DNA of 64,000 nt from Serratia sp. H1w (GCF_000633355.1 NZ_AYMQ01000077.1:24261-88260), one strand, 5' to 3'; counted from the stretch's first letter, positions 16,989 to 27,677 are shown. Notes: generated by a model not told the origin, from the letters alone. Made by a program: numbers and translations.

Positions 16989-19469
16989 TTATGCGCCAGC
17001 AGGAACGTCGTGCGCGGTATTCTTCAGCACTTCGCCCCGATATTTCTCAATTTCCAATTGCGCCATCTGGCCGCAGTTGCCCTGTGCCAGGCTGGATGAG
17101 CCGATATCGAAAGTCAGGCAGTTGACGTTGCCGTTCTTACAGATCGACCCTGGCGTTGCCGGATCGGCCGGATCGTACCAGGCACCTTCGCTGATCCGCA
17201 CCGCGCCTGGGCGCACATCTTCACTGACAATGGCACCTACCAGGATCTGCCCACGGTCGTTAAACGCCCGCACCAAGTCGCCGTTGGTGATGTTACGCGC
17301 TTTGGCATCTTCTGGATGGATCAGGATGGCTTCACGATCGGCTACCGCATACTTTTTACGCAGCGGCGTGTTGTCGAGCTGTGAGTGCAAGCGGTTGGTT
17401 GGGTGCGCGGTATTCAAGGACAGTGGATATTTGGCTGCCTCTGGGCCACGATACCATTCATGCGGCGGCATCCAGGTTGGGATGCCTTTGCAATCCAGGT
17501 ATTCCATCTTCGAGATGGCATCGGAATAGATCTCAATCTTGCCGGATGGAGTACCCAACGGATTAAGCAGCGGGTTTTCACGATAATCGGCGAAACGCAC
17601 CCATTGCTTGTTTTCCTGCGGGATCGGGAAGCGAATGTAGTTGTTCGACTCCCAGAACATGTCAAACGGCGGCAGGGCAACGCGAGCGCCACGTGCCTGC
17701 AATTTCATGTCGTCGTACATGCCTTTCAGCCACTGTGTCTCGTCCTTGCCTTCGGTAAAGGCATCTAGCACGCCAATTTTGGCAGCCAGGGCGGCGAAAA
17801 TGTCGAAATCGCTGCGTGACTCATGCTGTGGTGGCACGCACTGGTGCATCGGGAAGACGTACAGCTGCGAATAGTCGCCGCCCATCTCCAGATCGTTACG
17901 TTCGTAGCTGGTGGTGGCCGGCAGCACGATATCGGCATGCTTGGCGGTGGCCGTCCAGTACGGTTCGTTGACCACGATGGTTTCCGGCCGCTGCCAGGCT
18001 TTCACCAGATTGTTGGTGTCCTGATGCTGGTGGAAGGTGTTACCACCGGCTACATATACCATTTTCACGTCTGGGTAGGTGACATCGGTCCCATTGAAGT
18101 GAATCGTCTTGCCTGGGTTGGACAAACATTCGGCAATACGTGCCACCGGGATTGGCGTCGGTGAGTTCTTCGGCGCATTGCCGGCAGAAATACCGGAGAG
18201 GATACCGCCTTTGGCCGTTGGGCTACCGCCGGAAGAGTAGTGATAGCTGAAGCCAAAACCGCCGCCTGGCAGGCCGATCTGGCCCAGCATTGCCGCCACG
18301 GTCACCAGCAACCAGTGCTGTTGTTCACCATGATGCTGACGCTGGATCCCCCAGCCGCCCATGATCATGGTGCGCTGCTTGGCTATATCGCGTGCCAGCT
18401 GGCGTAGCACTTCAGCATCGACACCGCTGATATCGGCAGCCCACTCGGCAGTTTTCGGCGTACCGTCGGTTTCACCCAGCAGATAGGCCTGGAACTTGTC
18501 AAAACCTACGGTATAGGTTTTCAGGAAGTCCGGGTTATGCAGCTTTTCGGTCAGCAGAGTGTGGGCGATACCGATCAGCATCGCGCTGTCGGTGTACGGA
18601 CGTGGCGCGATCCACTGTGCGCCAACATATTTGGCGCTGTCGTTGTGCACCGGATCGATGCTGATGATGCGGGTGCCTTTCTTCTTCAGCGCCTCAAAGC
18701 CGGTCTGGCCGACGTGGTCGGGGACGTTCCAGCTGTTTTTCAGCGTGATCATCGGGTTACAGCCCCACAGGATCACCAGTTGGCTGTTGTCGATCACGTT
18801 TGGCCAGGCGGTCTGCTGTTCGTAAACCTCCATTGAGCCCATCACGTGTGACATGATCACCTGTGCGGCACCGGTAGAATAGTCACCGGCATAACCCAGG
18901 AAACCACCGCTCAGGTTCATCAGGCGTTGCAGCAGGGTACGGCTGTTGTGCAGCATACCCACGCTTTTCCAGCCGTAAGAACCGGCATAGATTGACTGCG
19001 GGCCGTGATCTTTCTGCAAGCGGACGATTTCATTACCGACCAGATCGATCGCTTTATCCCAGCTGACGCGCACCCATTCATCGTTGCCGCGCAGCTCGGT
19101 GCGGCTGCCTGGGCCGCCTTCCAACCAGCTTTTACGCACCATCGGGTACTTGATACGGTTTTCCGCATGGACCTGATGAGGGGCCATGGTGATCAGATCG
19201 TTCGGGTAAGGGTCGTCTTCAACCGGTTGAACGCCGATCATTTTCCCGTCTTGCACAATGGCTTCAAATGCACCCCAGTGTGCACCGGTCAGAATGCCTT
19301 TTTGTGCCTGGCGCAGAGCCACAAACTGCGGCAATGCCTGGCTGATGGCTTCTGCCAACGCCGATTTAGGCCACAGGCCAGCAAACAGCGGTACGGCAGC
19401 CAGAGCACTGGCACCGGTCAGGAAACGACGGCGGCTCATGGCCAAAGGTTGTTGTTGATACTTGCTCAT
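16989..19469 (-). CDS. torZ: TorZ-type trimethylamine/biotin N-oxide reductase, Tat-exported molybdoenzyme
   Basis: Periplasmic Mo-bisMGD reductase of the DMSO/TMAO family, 826 aa. It has a twin-arginine signal (SRRRFLTG at about residues 12-19) and the cofactor-ligand region GDYSTGAAQ (likely Mo-ligand Ser). It also has WGIQRQHHGEQQHW, LPGGGFGFSYHYSSGG and the C-terminal MGD-binding LAQGNCGQMAQLEIEKYRG. It is closer to E. coli TorZ (SYHYSNGG, TLLQRYMNL-like TLLQRLMNL) than to TorA. It lies 11 bp downstream of the pentaheme cytochrome that supplies electrons. The start has GGAGAAGCGAA. No torT/S/R or torD gene is adjacent, as for torYZ. Confidence 0.92.
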   Translation of the reverse strand: MSKYQQQPLAMSRRRFLTGASALAAVPLFAGLWPKSALAEAISQALPQFVALRQAQKGILTGAHWGAFEAIVQDGKMIGVQPVEDDPYPNDLITMAPHQVHAENRIKYPMVRKSWLEGGPGSRTELRGNDEWVRVSWDKAIDLVGNEIVRLQKDHGPQSIYAGSYGWKSVGMLHNSRTLLQRLMNLSGGFLGYAGDYSTGAAQVIMSHVMGSMEVYEQQTAWPNVIDNSQLVILWGCNPMITLKNSWNVPDHVGQTGFEALKKKGTRIISIDPVHNDSAKYVGAQWIAPRPYTDSAMLIGIAHTLLTEKLHNPDFLKTYTVGFDKFQAYLLGETDGTPKTAEWAADISGVDAEVLRQLARDIAKQRTMIMGGWGIQRQHHGEQQHWLLVTVAAMLGQIGLPGGGFGFSYHYSSGGSPTAKGGILSGISAGNAPKNSPTPIPVARIAECLSNPGKTIHFNGTDVTYPDVKMVYVAGGNTFHQHQDTNNLVKAWQRPETIVVNEPYWTATAKHADIVLPATTSYERNDLEMGGDYSQLYVFPMHQCVPPQHESRSDFDIFAALAAKIGVLDAFTEGKDETQWLKGMYDDMKLQARGARVALPPFDMFWESNNYIRFPIPQENKQWVRFADYRENPLLNPLGTPSGKIEIYSDAISKMEYLDCKGIPTWMPPHEWYRGPEAAKYPLSLNTAHPTNRLHSQLDNTPLRKKYAVADREAILIHPEDAKARNITNGDLVRAFNDRGQILVGAIVSEDVRPGAVRISEGAWYDPADPATPGSICKNGNVNCLTFDIGSSSLAQGNCGQMAQLEIEKYRGEVLKNTAHDVPAGA

Positions 19470-19480
19470 TTCGCTTCTCC

Positions 19481-20641
19481 TTAATTCTTGGCCGCTGGGG
19501 CAGGTTGCATATCGCTGGCATGTTTCTGAACGTATTGGGTCAGAACGCGCAGCTGTTCCTGCGACAACGAGGTGCGAGGAGCCATACCTTTAATCACGCC
19601 GATCCACTGGTTGGCGTTGAAGCGATCGAGGGCGGTCAAGCCGTGGCAACCGGTACAGTTGGCGGACATCATATCGGCGGTATAACGCCAGATTTTCTGC
19701 TGGTCGTCGATCAGTTGCTTACGTGGCAACCAGACCTGCAGTGACACCTGATGCCAGACCAGGCCAGTTTCGGCATCGGTCATGGTGCTGGTGGTTTTCA
19801 GCAGTTTGCGCGCGTCTTCGCCCAGCAATACGCTGAGGATACGTTTACCCTGCGCGGCGTAGAACACTTCGCTGACGCCATCCTGTTGCCAGCCGCTGAC
19901 GTCGACCAGCACCTTGTCACCTTCCTGCTTCACCACGTGCACTTCGGTGGAAGGCATCAGGTTACCGGCGTTATGGGTCTCGTCGGCTTTCAGGAAGAAC
20001 GGTTCGGTGGCGATGGTGAACAGCGTAGTTGCGGTTGGTGACGTTTCCGCTGCCGCTTTCGCCAGCTCGGCAGCACCGGCCTGTGCGGCACCGCTCATAT
20101 CCGGCAGGATATGCGCGACACCTTTATGGCAATCGATACAGGTTTCGCCCTGCTTGATGGCCACCGGGTGCTGAATACGCGCTTCAGGACGCTGGGCGGT
20201 GATATCCATGGCGTCGAAGCTATGGCAAGAACGGCAGGTTGCCGAATCGTTTTCTTTCAGCGTTTTCCACACCGATTGCGCCATGGCCAGCTTATGGGCT
20301 TCGTATTTTTCTGGGGTGTCGATTTTGCCGGTCATTTCGCCGTAGATATCTTTCACCGCGCGGATCTTGGTCCACAGGTAATCGAGTGGCTCATGAGGGA
20401 CGTGGCAGTCGGCGCACTCGGCGCGGATACCTTTAGAGTTCTGGAAGTGGACGCTGCCTTGGTATTCGGCCAGAGGTTGTTGCATGGTGTGGCAGGAAAC
20501 ACAGAAGGCGGTATCACTGGTTTTGTGGAAGACGGTCGCGGTTCCCGCCAGCAGTGCGGCACCGAGAATAATCCCTATTACCAAAATCCATAGCCATCCC
20601 CACCGGCGTCGCTTTTCAAAGCCAGTTTGTTTTTTGCTCAT
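19481..20641 (-). CDS. torY: TorY/TorC-type pentaheme c-type cytochrome
   Basis: NapC/NirT-family membrane-anchored cytochrome that passes electrons from menaquinol to TorZ. I set the start at ATG 20641 (MSKKQTGFEKRRR) because the longer frame lacks family similarity. One TM helix spans residues 15-35, followed by four CxxCH hemes in the NapC domain (CVSCH, CADCH, CRSCH, CIDCH). A fifth heme, CTGCH, sits in the C-terminal domain (about residue 340). 386 aa fits TorC/TorY (366-390). It forms an operon with torZ. Confidence 0.93.
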   Translation of the reverse strand: MSKKQTGFEKRRRWGWLWILVIGIILGAALLAGTATVFHKTSDTAFCVSCHTMQQPLAEYQGSVHFQNSKGIRAECADCHVPHEPLDYLWTKIRAVKDIYGEMTGKIDTPEKYEAHKLAMAQSVWKTLKENDSATCRSCHSFDAMDITAQRPEARIQHPVAIKQGETCIDCHKGVAHILPDMSGAAQAGAAELAKAAAETSPTATTLFTIATEPFFLKADETHNAGNLMPSTEVHVVKQEGDKVLVDVSGWQQDGVSEVFYAAQGKRILSVLLGEDARKLLKTTSTMTDAETGLVWHQVSLQVWLPRKQLIDDQQKIWRYTADMMSANCTGCHGLTALDRFNANQWIGVIKGMAPRTSLSQEQLRVLTQYVQKHASDMQPAPAAKN

Positions 20642-20749
20642 ATTGAACCCACTTATAGTTATGAAATACCAAGGAAAATCTTGCCAAAAAAAGTTCGACA
20701 CCAGGCCGAATTATCCGAATAAGTATAGATATTTTCGCCAAATAAACCT

Positions 20750-20766
20750 AATACCTTAGGGGTATT
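20750..20766. promoter_or_regulatory. Palindrome upstream of torY
   Basis: AATACC-TTAGG-GGTATT (6-5-6) lies 109 bases before the torY start in an AT-rich region. The spacing does not fit the NarL/NarP 7-2-7 site. It is a possible operator for an unidentified factor. Confidence 0.3.
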
Positions 20767-20868
20767 TACAGTGAAAAATAGAGTAATTGAGCAATAAAAT
20801 AGCGTTATATTTTGATTTATATAGCGCTATTTATTGACGGACAGGAGAAAATATAGAGAGGAATAACG

Positions 20869-21288
20869 TCAAAATACAGGCAGATACACCTGTTGGCTCA
20901 GCCAGAGGTGGATTGCCGTTCTGCTCGCCTCAAAATGGGGTTGCGGCAGATCGTTTGGGGAACACCAGCGCCATTCGGCACATTTTTCCGGCTCTTTTAA
21001 CTCCGCTTCGCCTCCTGGATGCTGAACCAGCATACAGATCGACACCGTATGCTTTCCCTCTGCGCGCCAGGTTTGCAGATTATTGCTGACGCCAATAAAG
21101 GTCGGCGTGGCTATCTGCAAGCCGGTTTCTTCGGCGATTTCGCGCTGGGCGCACTGCTCAAAGGTTTCCCCGGCGTCCAGATGGCCCCCCGGGATCGACC
21201 AGAAAGGGGCGTGGGTCCCGCAGCGTTTGCCCAGCAGGATTTGCCCTTCAGCATTAACGATAATGACCCCAATACCGGTTGCGACCAT
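20869..21288 (-). CDS. Nudix hydrolase (MutT/NUDT15-like)
   Basis: 139-aa single-domain Nudix protein. The full Nudix box GX5EX7REUXEEXGU is present as GGHLDAGETFEQCAQREIAEETGLQ (about residues 33-57), preceded by LLGKRCGTHAPFWSIPGG. The family hydrolyses nucleoside diphosphate-linked compounds, and this close subgroup often acts on nucleotides. The substrate cannot be told from sequence. It sits alone between torY and fruB. Confidence 0.88.
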   Translation of the reverse strand: MVATGIGVIIVNAEGQILLGKRCGTHAPFWSIPGGHLDAGETFEQCAQREIAEETGLQIATPTFIGVSNNLQTWRAEGKHTVSICMLVQHPGGEAELKEPEKCAEWRWCSPNDLPQPHFEASRTAIHLWLSQQVYLPVF

Positions 21289-21440
21289 TTTGGTTTTTCT
21301 CCTTCAGCTTTGTTTCAGCACAGTATGCCATTTTCTCCTGTACGTAGGGGTAACAGCGAGAAAAGTGTGCGTAAGTTCAAAAAACTATCACGTCAAGATT
21401 AAGAAAACTTGCTTTCGGTGATAGCAGCTTACACACTCAT

Positions 21441-21452
21441 TGAAACGTTTCA
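21441..21452. promoter_or_regulatory. Cra (FruR) operator O1
   Basis: TGAAACGTTTCA is a perfect 12-bp palindrome matching the Cra consensus TGAAWCGWTTCA, 89 bases before fruB. Cra represses fruBKA until fructose 1-phosphate, made by the PTS, releases it. Confidence 0.85.
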
Positions 21453-21507
21453 GCGTTATCGATGGCTTGGTTAGGCGATGGGTAACGCTCCTTTTTCTTA
21501 ACGTGGC

Positions 21508-21519
21508 TGAAACGATTCA
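21508..21519. promoter_or_regulatory. Cra (FruR) operator O2
   Basis: TGAAACGATTCA matches the Cra consensus and lies 22 bases before the fruB start. With O1, 67 bp away, it reproduces the two-operator layout of the E. coli fru operon. Confidence 0.85.
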
Positions 21520-21540
21520 ATTCGGCAGGAGAGGAGAACC

Positions 21541-22674
21541 ATGTTCCAGTTGTCACAGCAAGATATTCACCTGGGAGCTGCGGCTAGCGGCAAACAGGAA
21601 GCCATCCGGCAGGTAGCGGCAGCGCTCACCTCTGCCGGCTGCGTCAGCGCCGGTTATGTTGATGGCATGCTGCAGCGTGAGCTGCAAACATCGACCTATC
21701 TCGGCAACGGCATCGCCATTCCCCATGGGACTACCGATACCCGCGATCTGGTGCTGAATACCGGTGTGCAGGTATTCCAGTTTCCACAGGGCATCGAATG
21801 GGGCGAAGGCCAGACGGCCTATGTGGTGATCGGCATTGCCGCACGCTCCGATGAACACCTGGCGCTGCTGCGTCAGCTCACGCATGTGCTCAGTGATGAC
21901 AGCGTTGCCGAACAACTGGCAAAAACGACGTCAACCGAAGAACTGCGCAGCCTGCTGATGGGCGAGAAGCTGGCGGCTGAATTCAAGTTTGATGCCTCAC
22001 TGATTTCCCTCGATGTGGCTGCTGATTCCCTGATGACGTTACAGGCTTTGAACGCGGGCCGTCTGCAAAAAATCGGTGCGGTCAACGCCCAGTTTGTCAG
22101 CGATGTGATCACCCGTAAGCCGCTGAACCTGGGGCAGGGGATCTGGTTGAGTGACAGCACCGAAGGCAACCTGATCAGCGCTGCTACCGTCAGCCGCCCG
22201 GCGCAGGCGTTTGAAGAAGAAGGTGAAAAGGTCGCGCTGTTGCTGACCGTCTCCGTGGCCGATCAGCAACCGCTGACGGTGCTGAACTACTTAAGCGATC
22301 TGTTAGTCAGCCAAAAAGCTGAACGTTTGCTGAACGCCGATGCGGTTGGCGTGCTGGCATTACTCACCAGCGAAGTTGCTGAAGAGAGCGCGGTGCTGAC
22401 TGCGGAATATGTAGTGCGTAACGAACATGGCCTGCATGCCCGCCCGGGCACGGCGCTGGTCAACGTGATCAAACAGTTTTCCAGTGACATTACCGTCACC
22501 AATCTCGACGGCAGCGGTAAACCGGCCAACGGTCGCAGCCTGATGAAGGTGGTGGCACTGGGTGTGAAAAAAGGCCATCACCTGCGCTTTACCGCCAGTG
22601 GTGACGATGCTGAAGCGGCGCTGAAAGCCATCGGTGAAGCAATCAGTGAAGGTCTTGGCGAGGGTGCAGCATGA
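21541..22674 (+). CDS. fruB: FruB, fructose PTS fused IIA-M-HPr (FPr) protein
   Basis: Cytoplasmic phosphocarrier of the fructose PTS, 377 aa. The N-terminal EIIA domain carries the phospho-His in [12 protein letters not shown] (about residue 60). A middle M domain follows (about 150-280), and the C-terminal HPr domain has [14 protein letters not shown] (His about 300). EIIA plus HPr lets it bypass PtsH for fructose. AGGAGAGGAGAACC precedes the ATG. The stop overlaps fruK by 4 bp (ATGA). Confidence 0.97.
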   Translation: MFQLSQQDIHLGAAASGKQEAIRQVAAALTSAGCVSAGYVDGMLQRELQTSTYLGNGIAIPHGTTDTRDLVLNTGVQVFQFPQGIEWGEGQTAYVVIGIAARSDEHLALLRQLTHVLSDDSVAEQLAKTTSTEELRSLLMGEKLAAEFKFDASLISLDVAADSLMTLQALNAGRLQKIGAVNAQFVSDVITRKPLNLGQGIWLSDSTEGNLISAATVSRPAQAFEEEGEKVALLLTVSVADQQPLTVLNYLSDLLVSQKAERLLNADAVGVLALLTSEVAEESAVLTAEYVVRNEHGLHARPGTALVNVIKQFSSDITVTNLDGSGKPANGRSLMKVVALGVKKGHHLRFTASGDDAEAALKAIGEAISEGLGEGAA

Positions 22675-23609
22675 GCAGAAGAGTAGCGACCATAACCTTG
22701 AACCCGGCTTACGATCTGGTGGGCTTTTGCCCGGAGATCGAACGGGGTGAGGTTAACCTGGTAAGAACCGCCGGTCTACATGCGGCAGGTAAAGGGATCA
22801 ACGTTGCCAAGGTACTGAAAGATTTAGGTATCGATGTCACCGTTGGCGGTTTCCTTGGTAAAGACAACCAGGATGGTTTCCAGCTGTTGTTCAGCGATTT
22901 GGGTATTGCCAACCGTTTCCAGGTGGTTCCTGGGCGTACGCGTATCAACGTCAAGCTGACGGAAAAAGACGGTGAAGTGACCGACTTCAACTTCTCCGGT
23001 TTTGAAGTAACGCCGCAGGATTGGGAACGTTTTGTGACGGATTCCCTCAGCTGGCTGGGTCAGTTTGACATGGTTGCCGTCAGCGGCAGTTTGCCTGCCG
23101 GTGTTGCTCCGGAAGCCTTTACCGAGTGGATGACCCGCCTGCGTGCGCAGTGTCCGTGCATCATTTTTGACAGCAGCCGTGAAGCGCTGGTGGCCGGATT
23201 AAAAGCCTCTCCGTGGTTGGTCAAACCCAACCGCCGCGAACTGGAAATCTGGGCTGGCAAACCGTTGCCGAAGCTGGACGATGTGGTTGAAGCCGCTCAC
23301 GCCCTGCGTGAACAGGGCATTGCCCATGTGGTGATTTCACTGGGTGCTGAAGGAGCGCTGTGGGTTAACGCCTCTGGTGCCTGGATCGCCAAACCGCCAG
23401 CCTGTGAAGTGGTCAGTACCGTCGGTGCCGGTGATTCCATGGTTGGCGGGTTGATCTACGGCCTGCTGATGCGTGAATCCAGTGAACATACCTTGCGCTT
23501 GGCGACTGCCGTGGCTGCTCTGGCCGTTAGCCAGAGCAACGTTGGCATCACCGATCGCCCGCAGTTGGCCGCGATGATGGCGCGTGTCGATCTGAAACCC
23601 TTTAATTAA
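22671..23609 (+). CDS. fruK: FruK, 1-phosphofructokinase
   Basis: PfkB-family kinase converting fructose 1-phosphate to fructose 1,6-bisphosphate. 312 aa. The N-terminal start is [11 protein letters not shown], the substrate-binding motif [19 protein letters not shown] follows, and the C-terminal PfkB signature is [16 protein letters not shown] with catalytic Asp. Translationally coupled to fruB by ATGA overlap and 14 bp before fruA. Its consumption of fructose 1-phosphate also turns off the Cra inducer signal. Confidence 0.97.
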   Translation: MSRRVATITLNPAYDLVGFCPEIERGEVNLVRTAGLHAAGKGINVAKVLKDLGIDVTVGGFLGKDNQDGFQLLFSDLGIANRFQVVPGRTRINVKLTEKDGEVTDFNFSGFEVTPQDWERFVTDSLSWLGQFDMVAVSGSLPAGVAPEAFTEWMTRLRAQCPCIIFDSSREALVAGLKASPWLVKPNRRELEIWAGKPLPKLDDVVEAAHALREQGIAHVVISLGAEGALWVNASGAWIAKPPACEVVSTVGAGDSMVGGLIYGLLMRESSEHTLRLATAVAALAVSQSNVGITDRPQLAAMMARVDLKPFN

Positions 23610-23623
23610 TCGCAGGAGGCAGA

Positions 23624-25312
23624 ATGAAAACGCTGCTGATGATAGACAGTTCGCTCGGACAGGCTCGTAGCCACCTGGCGAAACGCATACTTGAGGCCGC
23701 TGCGGCCAAAACCGGCCTGACGCTGGTTAACTCGGTCAGCGAGGCTGAACTGGTCGTGGTGGCGGGTGCTTCCGCTCCTGCTGACGCCGAGCTGAACGGC
23801 AAACAGGTTTATATTGGTGATGTGGAACACGCGGTGCGTGAACCCGAAGCCTTCCTGACCGCGGCCCAGGCACAAGCCAAACCGTATCAGGCTCCGGCGC
23901 AGTCTGTGACCCTGGTAAAAACCGCCGGTCCGAAACGTATTGTTGCCGTCACTGCCTGTCCGACCGGTGTTGCGCATACCTTTATGGCAGCCGAAGCCAT
24001 CGAGAGCGAAGCCAAGAAGCGTGGCTGGTGGGTGAAGGTGGAAACTCGTGGTTCCGTAGGTGCCGGGAATGCCATCACGCCAGAAGAAGTGGCGGCGGCC
24101 GATCTGGTGATCGTCGCGGCGGATATTGAAGTGGATCTGGACAAGTTTGCCGGTAAGCCGATGTACCGTACCTCGACCGGTTTGGCACTGAAGAAAACCG
24201 TGCAGGAACTGGATAAGGCGCAGGTTGAAGCCGAGATCTTCCAGCCGCAAAAAAGCGGTGGCACCGCGAACTCAGGCAAGAAGAAAGAGAGCGCCGGGCC
24301 TTATCGCCACCTGCTGACCGGCGTGTCTTACATGCTGCCGATGGTCGTGGCGGGCGGTCTGTGTATCGCGCTGTCGTTCGTGTTTGGTATCAAGGCGTTT
24401 GAAGTGAAGGGGACGTTGGCTGCGGCGCTGATGCAGATCGGTGGCGGTTCGGCCTTCGCGCTGATGGTGCCGGTTCTGGCGGGTTATATCGCGTTCTCCA
24501 TTGCGGATCGTCCTGGCCTAACGCCCGGTCTGATCGGCGGGATGTTGGCGGTTAGCACCGGTGCCGGTTTCCTCGGCGGTATTATTGCCGGTTTCCTGGC
24601 GGGTTATGTGGCCAAGGCCATCAGCAGTAAGCTGCATCTGCCACAGAGTATGGAAGCGCTTAAGCCAATCCTGATTATTCCACTGGTTGCCAGCCTGATC
24701 ACCGGTTTGATCATAATTTACGTGGTGGGTACTCCCGTCGCGAAAATCATGGAAGGCCTGACCAACTGGCTGCAATCGCTGGGCACCGCTAACGCGGTAC
24801 TGCTGGGCGCTATTCTGGGTGCGATGATGTGTACCGACATGGGCGGCCCGGTGAATAAGGCGGCCTATGCCTTTGGCGTGGCGCTGTTGAGTTCTTCGGT
24901 CTACGCACCTATGGCGGCGATTATGGCGGCAGGTATGGTGCCACCGCTGGCGATGGGGCTGGCGACCATTCTGGCACGCCGCAAGTTCGAGAAATCCGAA
25001 CAGGAAGGGGGCAAGGCTGCACTGGTGTTGGGGCTGTGCTTTATCACCGAAGGGGCAATCCCGTTTGCGGCTCGTGATCCAATGCGCGTTCTGCCGTGCT
25101 GTATCGCCGGTGGTGCCTTGACCGGCGCACTGTCGATGGCCTTCGGTGCAAAACTGATGGCACCACACGGTGGTCTGTTCGTACTGCTGATCCCTGGAGC
25201 AATCTCACCGGTACTGCTGTATCTGCTGGCGATTGTTGCGGGTACGCTGTTGGCGGGTGTGGCCTATGCGGTCATCAAACGCTCTGAAGTGCCGGTAGCC
25301 ACGCTGGCCTAA
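23624..25312 (+). CDS. fruA: FruA, fructose PTS permease IIB'BC
   Basis: Membrane component that imports fructose as fructose 1-phosphate. 562 aa in the order IIB' (degenerate, residues 1-100), IIB with phospho-Cys in VTACPTGVAHTFMAAEA (about residue 112), a linker, then IIC with roughly nine TM segments from about residue 225. The motif FITEGAIPFAARDP near the end is the conserved IIC substrate loop. GCAGGAGGCAGA precedes the start. Last gene of the operon, ending in a strong terminator. Confidence 0.97.
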   Translation: MKTLLMIDSSLGQARSHLAKRILEAAAAKTGLTLVNSVSEAELVVVAGASAPADAELNGKQVYIGDVEHAVREPEAFLTAAQAQAKPYQAPAQSVTLVKTAGPKRIVAVTACPTGVAHTFMAAEAIESEAKKRGWWVKVETRGSVGAGNAITPEEVAAADLVIVAADIEVDLDKFAGKPMYRTSTGLALKKTVQELDKAQVEAEIFQPQKSGGTANSGKKKESAGPYRHLLTGVSYMLPMVVAGGLCIALSFVFGIKAFEVKGTLAAALMQIGGGSAFALMVPVLAGYIAFSIADRPGLTPGLIGGMLAVSTGAGFLGGIIAGFLAGYVAKAISSKLHLPQSMEALKPILIIPLVASLITGLIIIYVVGTPVAKIMEGLTNWLQSLGTANAVLLGAILGAMMCTDMGGPVNKAAYAFGVALLSSSVYAPMAAIMAAGMVPPLAMGLATILARRKFEKSEQEGGKAALVLGLCFITEGAIPFAARDPMRVLPCCIAGGALTGALSMAFGAKLMAPHGGLFVLLIPGAISPVLLYLLAIVAGTLLAGVAYAVIKRSEVPVATLA

Positions 25313-25326
25313 CGGTTACGCAAAAC

Positions 25327-25363
25327 AAAAAAACCGGCATCTGAACCATGCCGGTTTTTTTTA
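25327..25363. terminator. fruA/nfo bidirectional terminator
   Basis: AAAAACCGGCAT-CTGAACC-ATGCCGGTTTTTTTT: 9-bp stem with A and T runs on both flanks between convergent stops 25312 and 25377. Confidence 0.9.
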
Positions 25364-25376
25364 TCCCCACAGCAAG

Positions 25377-26222
25377 CTATTGCTGCGCTTTCAGCCAGGC
25401 AATCTCCTCGGCCCAGATATCCGGATTCACCGTCTCCAGGATCAGCGGGATCCCATCAAAACGCTCGTCGCGCATGATATAGCTGAATACGGTCTTACCG
25501 ATATTGCCTTCGCCCAGACTGTGGTGGCGGTCAACCCGGCTGCCAAACTCGCTCTTGGCATCGTTAAGATGCATACCGCGCAGGTAGTTAAAGCCCACTA
25601 CGTCGCCCAGTTCCTTAAACGTCTTTTGGCAATCTTCTTCGGTACGCAGATCGTAACCGGCGGCGAAAGCGTGGCAGGTATCAATGCAGACGCCGACGCG
25701 ACTCTTGTCTTCCACACCGTCGATGATGGCTGCCAGGTGTTCAAACTTGAACCCCAGATTGCTGCCTTGCCCGGCGGTGTTTTCGATCACGGCGGTAACG
25801 CCCTGGGTTTTATCCAGCACGATGTTAATCGACTCGGCAATCCGTGCCAGGCACTTGTCTTCATCGATCTGCATCAAGTGGCTGCCTGGGTGGAAGTTCA
25901 GCAGCGTCAGCCCCAGTTGTTCGCAGCGTTGCATCTCATCAAGAAACGCCTCGCGGGATTTCTCCAATGCCTCTGTTACCGGATGGCCAAGGTTAATCAG
26001 ATAGCTGTCGTGCGGCAGGATTTGCCCTGGGCCGTAGCCGTACTGTGCGCAGGCACTTTTAAATTTATCTATCACGTCGGCTGGCAGTGGGGCTGCTTTC
26101 CATTGACGCTGGTTTTTAGTGAACAGGGCGAATGCGGTCGCCTCTAATTCGTGTGCGCGGATCACGGCTTGATCCACACCACCTGAAGCGCTGACATGTG
26201 CACCGACAAACTTCATTTTCAT
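25377..26222 (-). CDS. nfo: Nfo, endonuclease IV
   Basis: AP endonuclease of base excision repair that cuts 5' to abasic sites and needs three zinc ions. 281 aa. Metal ligands appear in the expected places: [52 protein letters not shown] and LILETVNPD. The start [15 protein letters not shown] fits the family. In E. coli it is SoxRS-induced; no soxbox was identified with confidence here. Confidence 0.97.
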   Translation of the reverse strand: MKMKFVGAHVSASGGVDQAVIRAHELEATAFALFTKNQRQWKAAPLPADVIDKFKSACAQYGYGPGQILPHDSYLINLGHPVTEALEKSREAFLDEMQRCEQLGLTLLNFHPGSHLMQIDEDKCLARIAESINIVLDKTQGVTAVIENTAGQGSNLGFKFEHLAAIIDGVEDKSRVGVCIDTCHAFAAGYDLRTEEDCQKTFKELGDVVGFNYLRGMHLNDAKSEFGSRVDRHHSLGEGNIGKTVFSYIMRDERFDGIPLILETVNPDIWAEEIAWLKAQQ

Positions 26223-26328
26223 TCTCCTCTGATATCGGCACCATTATGGCATTGATAAGCGAAGGATTGAATGGCGGTGAAATGAAGCGAGCCTGGAAAC
26301 CCAGGCCCGCAGTAGAAGAAAGGTTAGA

Positions 26329-27408
26329 TTACAGCAGGTGTTGCACCAGCAGGTTGATAGCGCCACCGCCGATCACCAGCCAGGCAAACAACAATGTCGC
26401 CAGTAGGATGGGCTTCACGCCAGCCTGACGCACTGCGCTGATGTGGGTAGTCAGGCCGAGCGCTGCCATCGCCATTGCCAGCATCCAGGTATCGATGGTG
26501 ATCAGATGCTGCACCAGCGTAGTCGGGATCAGGTTGAACGAGTTCAGCCCGGCCACGGCAATAAACAACACGGCAAACCATGGAATGGTGATGGCCGATT
26601 TTTCGCTCTTGCTACCGCTCCCTGCCTTACGGCTGATGAAACCAGACAGCAACAACAGGAACGGCGCCAACATCATGACGCGGATCATCTTGGCGATCAC
26701 TGCCGCGTTTTCCGCATCCGGGCCGATAGCGTGGCCAGCAGCCACTACCTGAGCTACCTCATGGATTGTTGAACCCGCGTAGATGCCGAAGGTTTCCTGT
26801 GTGAATGGCAGCCACTGGAAATGCTCATTCAACTGGTATAGCCATGGATAGGCAAAGATCGCCAGCGTACCAAATACCACCACGGTCGAGACGGCTACGG
26901 CCACCTTGCTGGAGTCGGCCTTCAGCACCGGCTCGGTGGCCATCACGGCAGCGGCCCCACAGATGCTGCTACCAGCACCGATCAACATGGTGGTTTGGCT
27001 GTCCAGGCCAAACACTTTTTTCCCCAACCAGCAGGCCAGGAAAAAGGTGCTGCTCAGAGTGAGGGCATCGATAATGATACCGCTGGCTCCCACGTCAGCA
27101 ATTTGCTGGAAGGTCAAACGAAAGCCATAAAGGATGATCCCCAGGCGCAGCAGTCGTTGTTTGGCCAACTGTACGCCGCTATGGCAGCTAGGTTGCAGCC
27201 ACGGATACAGCGTGTTGCCGACCAGAATGCCTAGCAGGATCGCCAACGTCAGGGCGCCTAATCCTAGCCCGGCAATCCAGGGAACATCCCCCGCCCAGAC
27301 CGAAAACGCGGTCAGCGCGCCGGTCAGCAGTAAGCCTGGTATCAGCCGTGGTAGTCCAAACAGGGGAAAGCGCTGTTCGGGATAGGTATGAGTGCTGTCA
27401 CTCGCCAT
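26329..27408 (-). CDS. yeiH: YeiH, UPF0324 putative sulfate/sulfite-type exporter
   Basis: 359-aa integral membrane protein with about 10 TM helices, the Cons_hypoth698 family. Signature blocks are [38 protein letters not shown] and [16 protein letters not shown]. The family is annotated as putative sulfate exporters, on limited evidence. Divergent from the LysR gene yeiE, with a palindrome between them, as in E. coli. This suggests YeiE controls it, possibly in response to sulfite as reported for YeiE in relatives. Confidence 0.9.
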   Translation of the reverse strand: MASDSTHTYPEQRFPLFGLPRLIPGLLLTGALTAFSVWAGDVPWIAGLGLGALTLAILLGILVGNTLYPWLQPSCHSGVQLAKQRLLRLGIILYGFRLTFQQIADVGASGIIIDALTLSSTFFLACWLGKKVFGLDSQTTMLIGAGSSICGAAAVMATEPVLKADSSKVAVAVSTVVVFGTLAIFAYPWLYQLNEHFQWLPFTQETFGIYAGSTIHEVAQVVAAGHAIGPDAENAAVIAKMIRVMMLAPFLLLLSGFISRKAGSGSKSEKSAITIPWFAVLFIAVAGLNSFNLIPTTLVQHLITIDTWMLAMAMAALGLTTHISAVRQAGVKPILLATLLFAWLVIGGGAINLLVQHLL

Positions 27409-27489
27409 GATGATTTTGTCCTCTGCTAAATTCCTGAACGCAATGATAAAAGCAGACGACCTAAAAGAGAAATTGATTATATATTTATA

Positions 27490-27505
27490 ACTTATCGATA
27501 TAAGT
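27490..27505. promoter_or_regulatory. Candidate YeiE (LysR-type) operator
   Basis: ACTTAT-CGAT-ATAAGT, a 6-4-6 perfect inverted repeat, lies in the 269-bp divergent yeiH/yeiE gap and contains a T-N11-A LysR-type box. The rest of the gap is AT-rich with no ORF. Confidence 0.5.
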
Positions 27506-27677
27506 GGTTTAGCGTCTGTCGATTATCTTGAGCACCAGGCTAGGTGTCGTAAACGTGATAATCTTATAAGGCAGGGACGTTAACTTACCGATGCCCCCGT
27601 GGCTGATGTTTTGGTGTTTTTATTTAAATGGTTTGGTCTGATTTTTGGCTAACAATTCTCTTTATGTCGAGGCTGCT

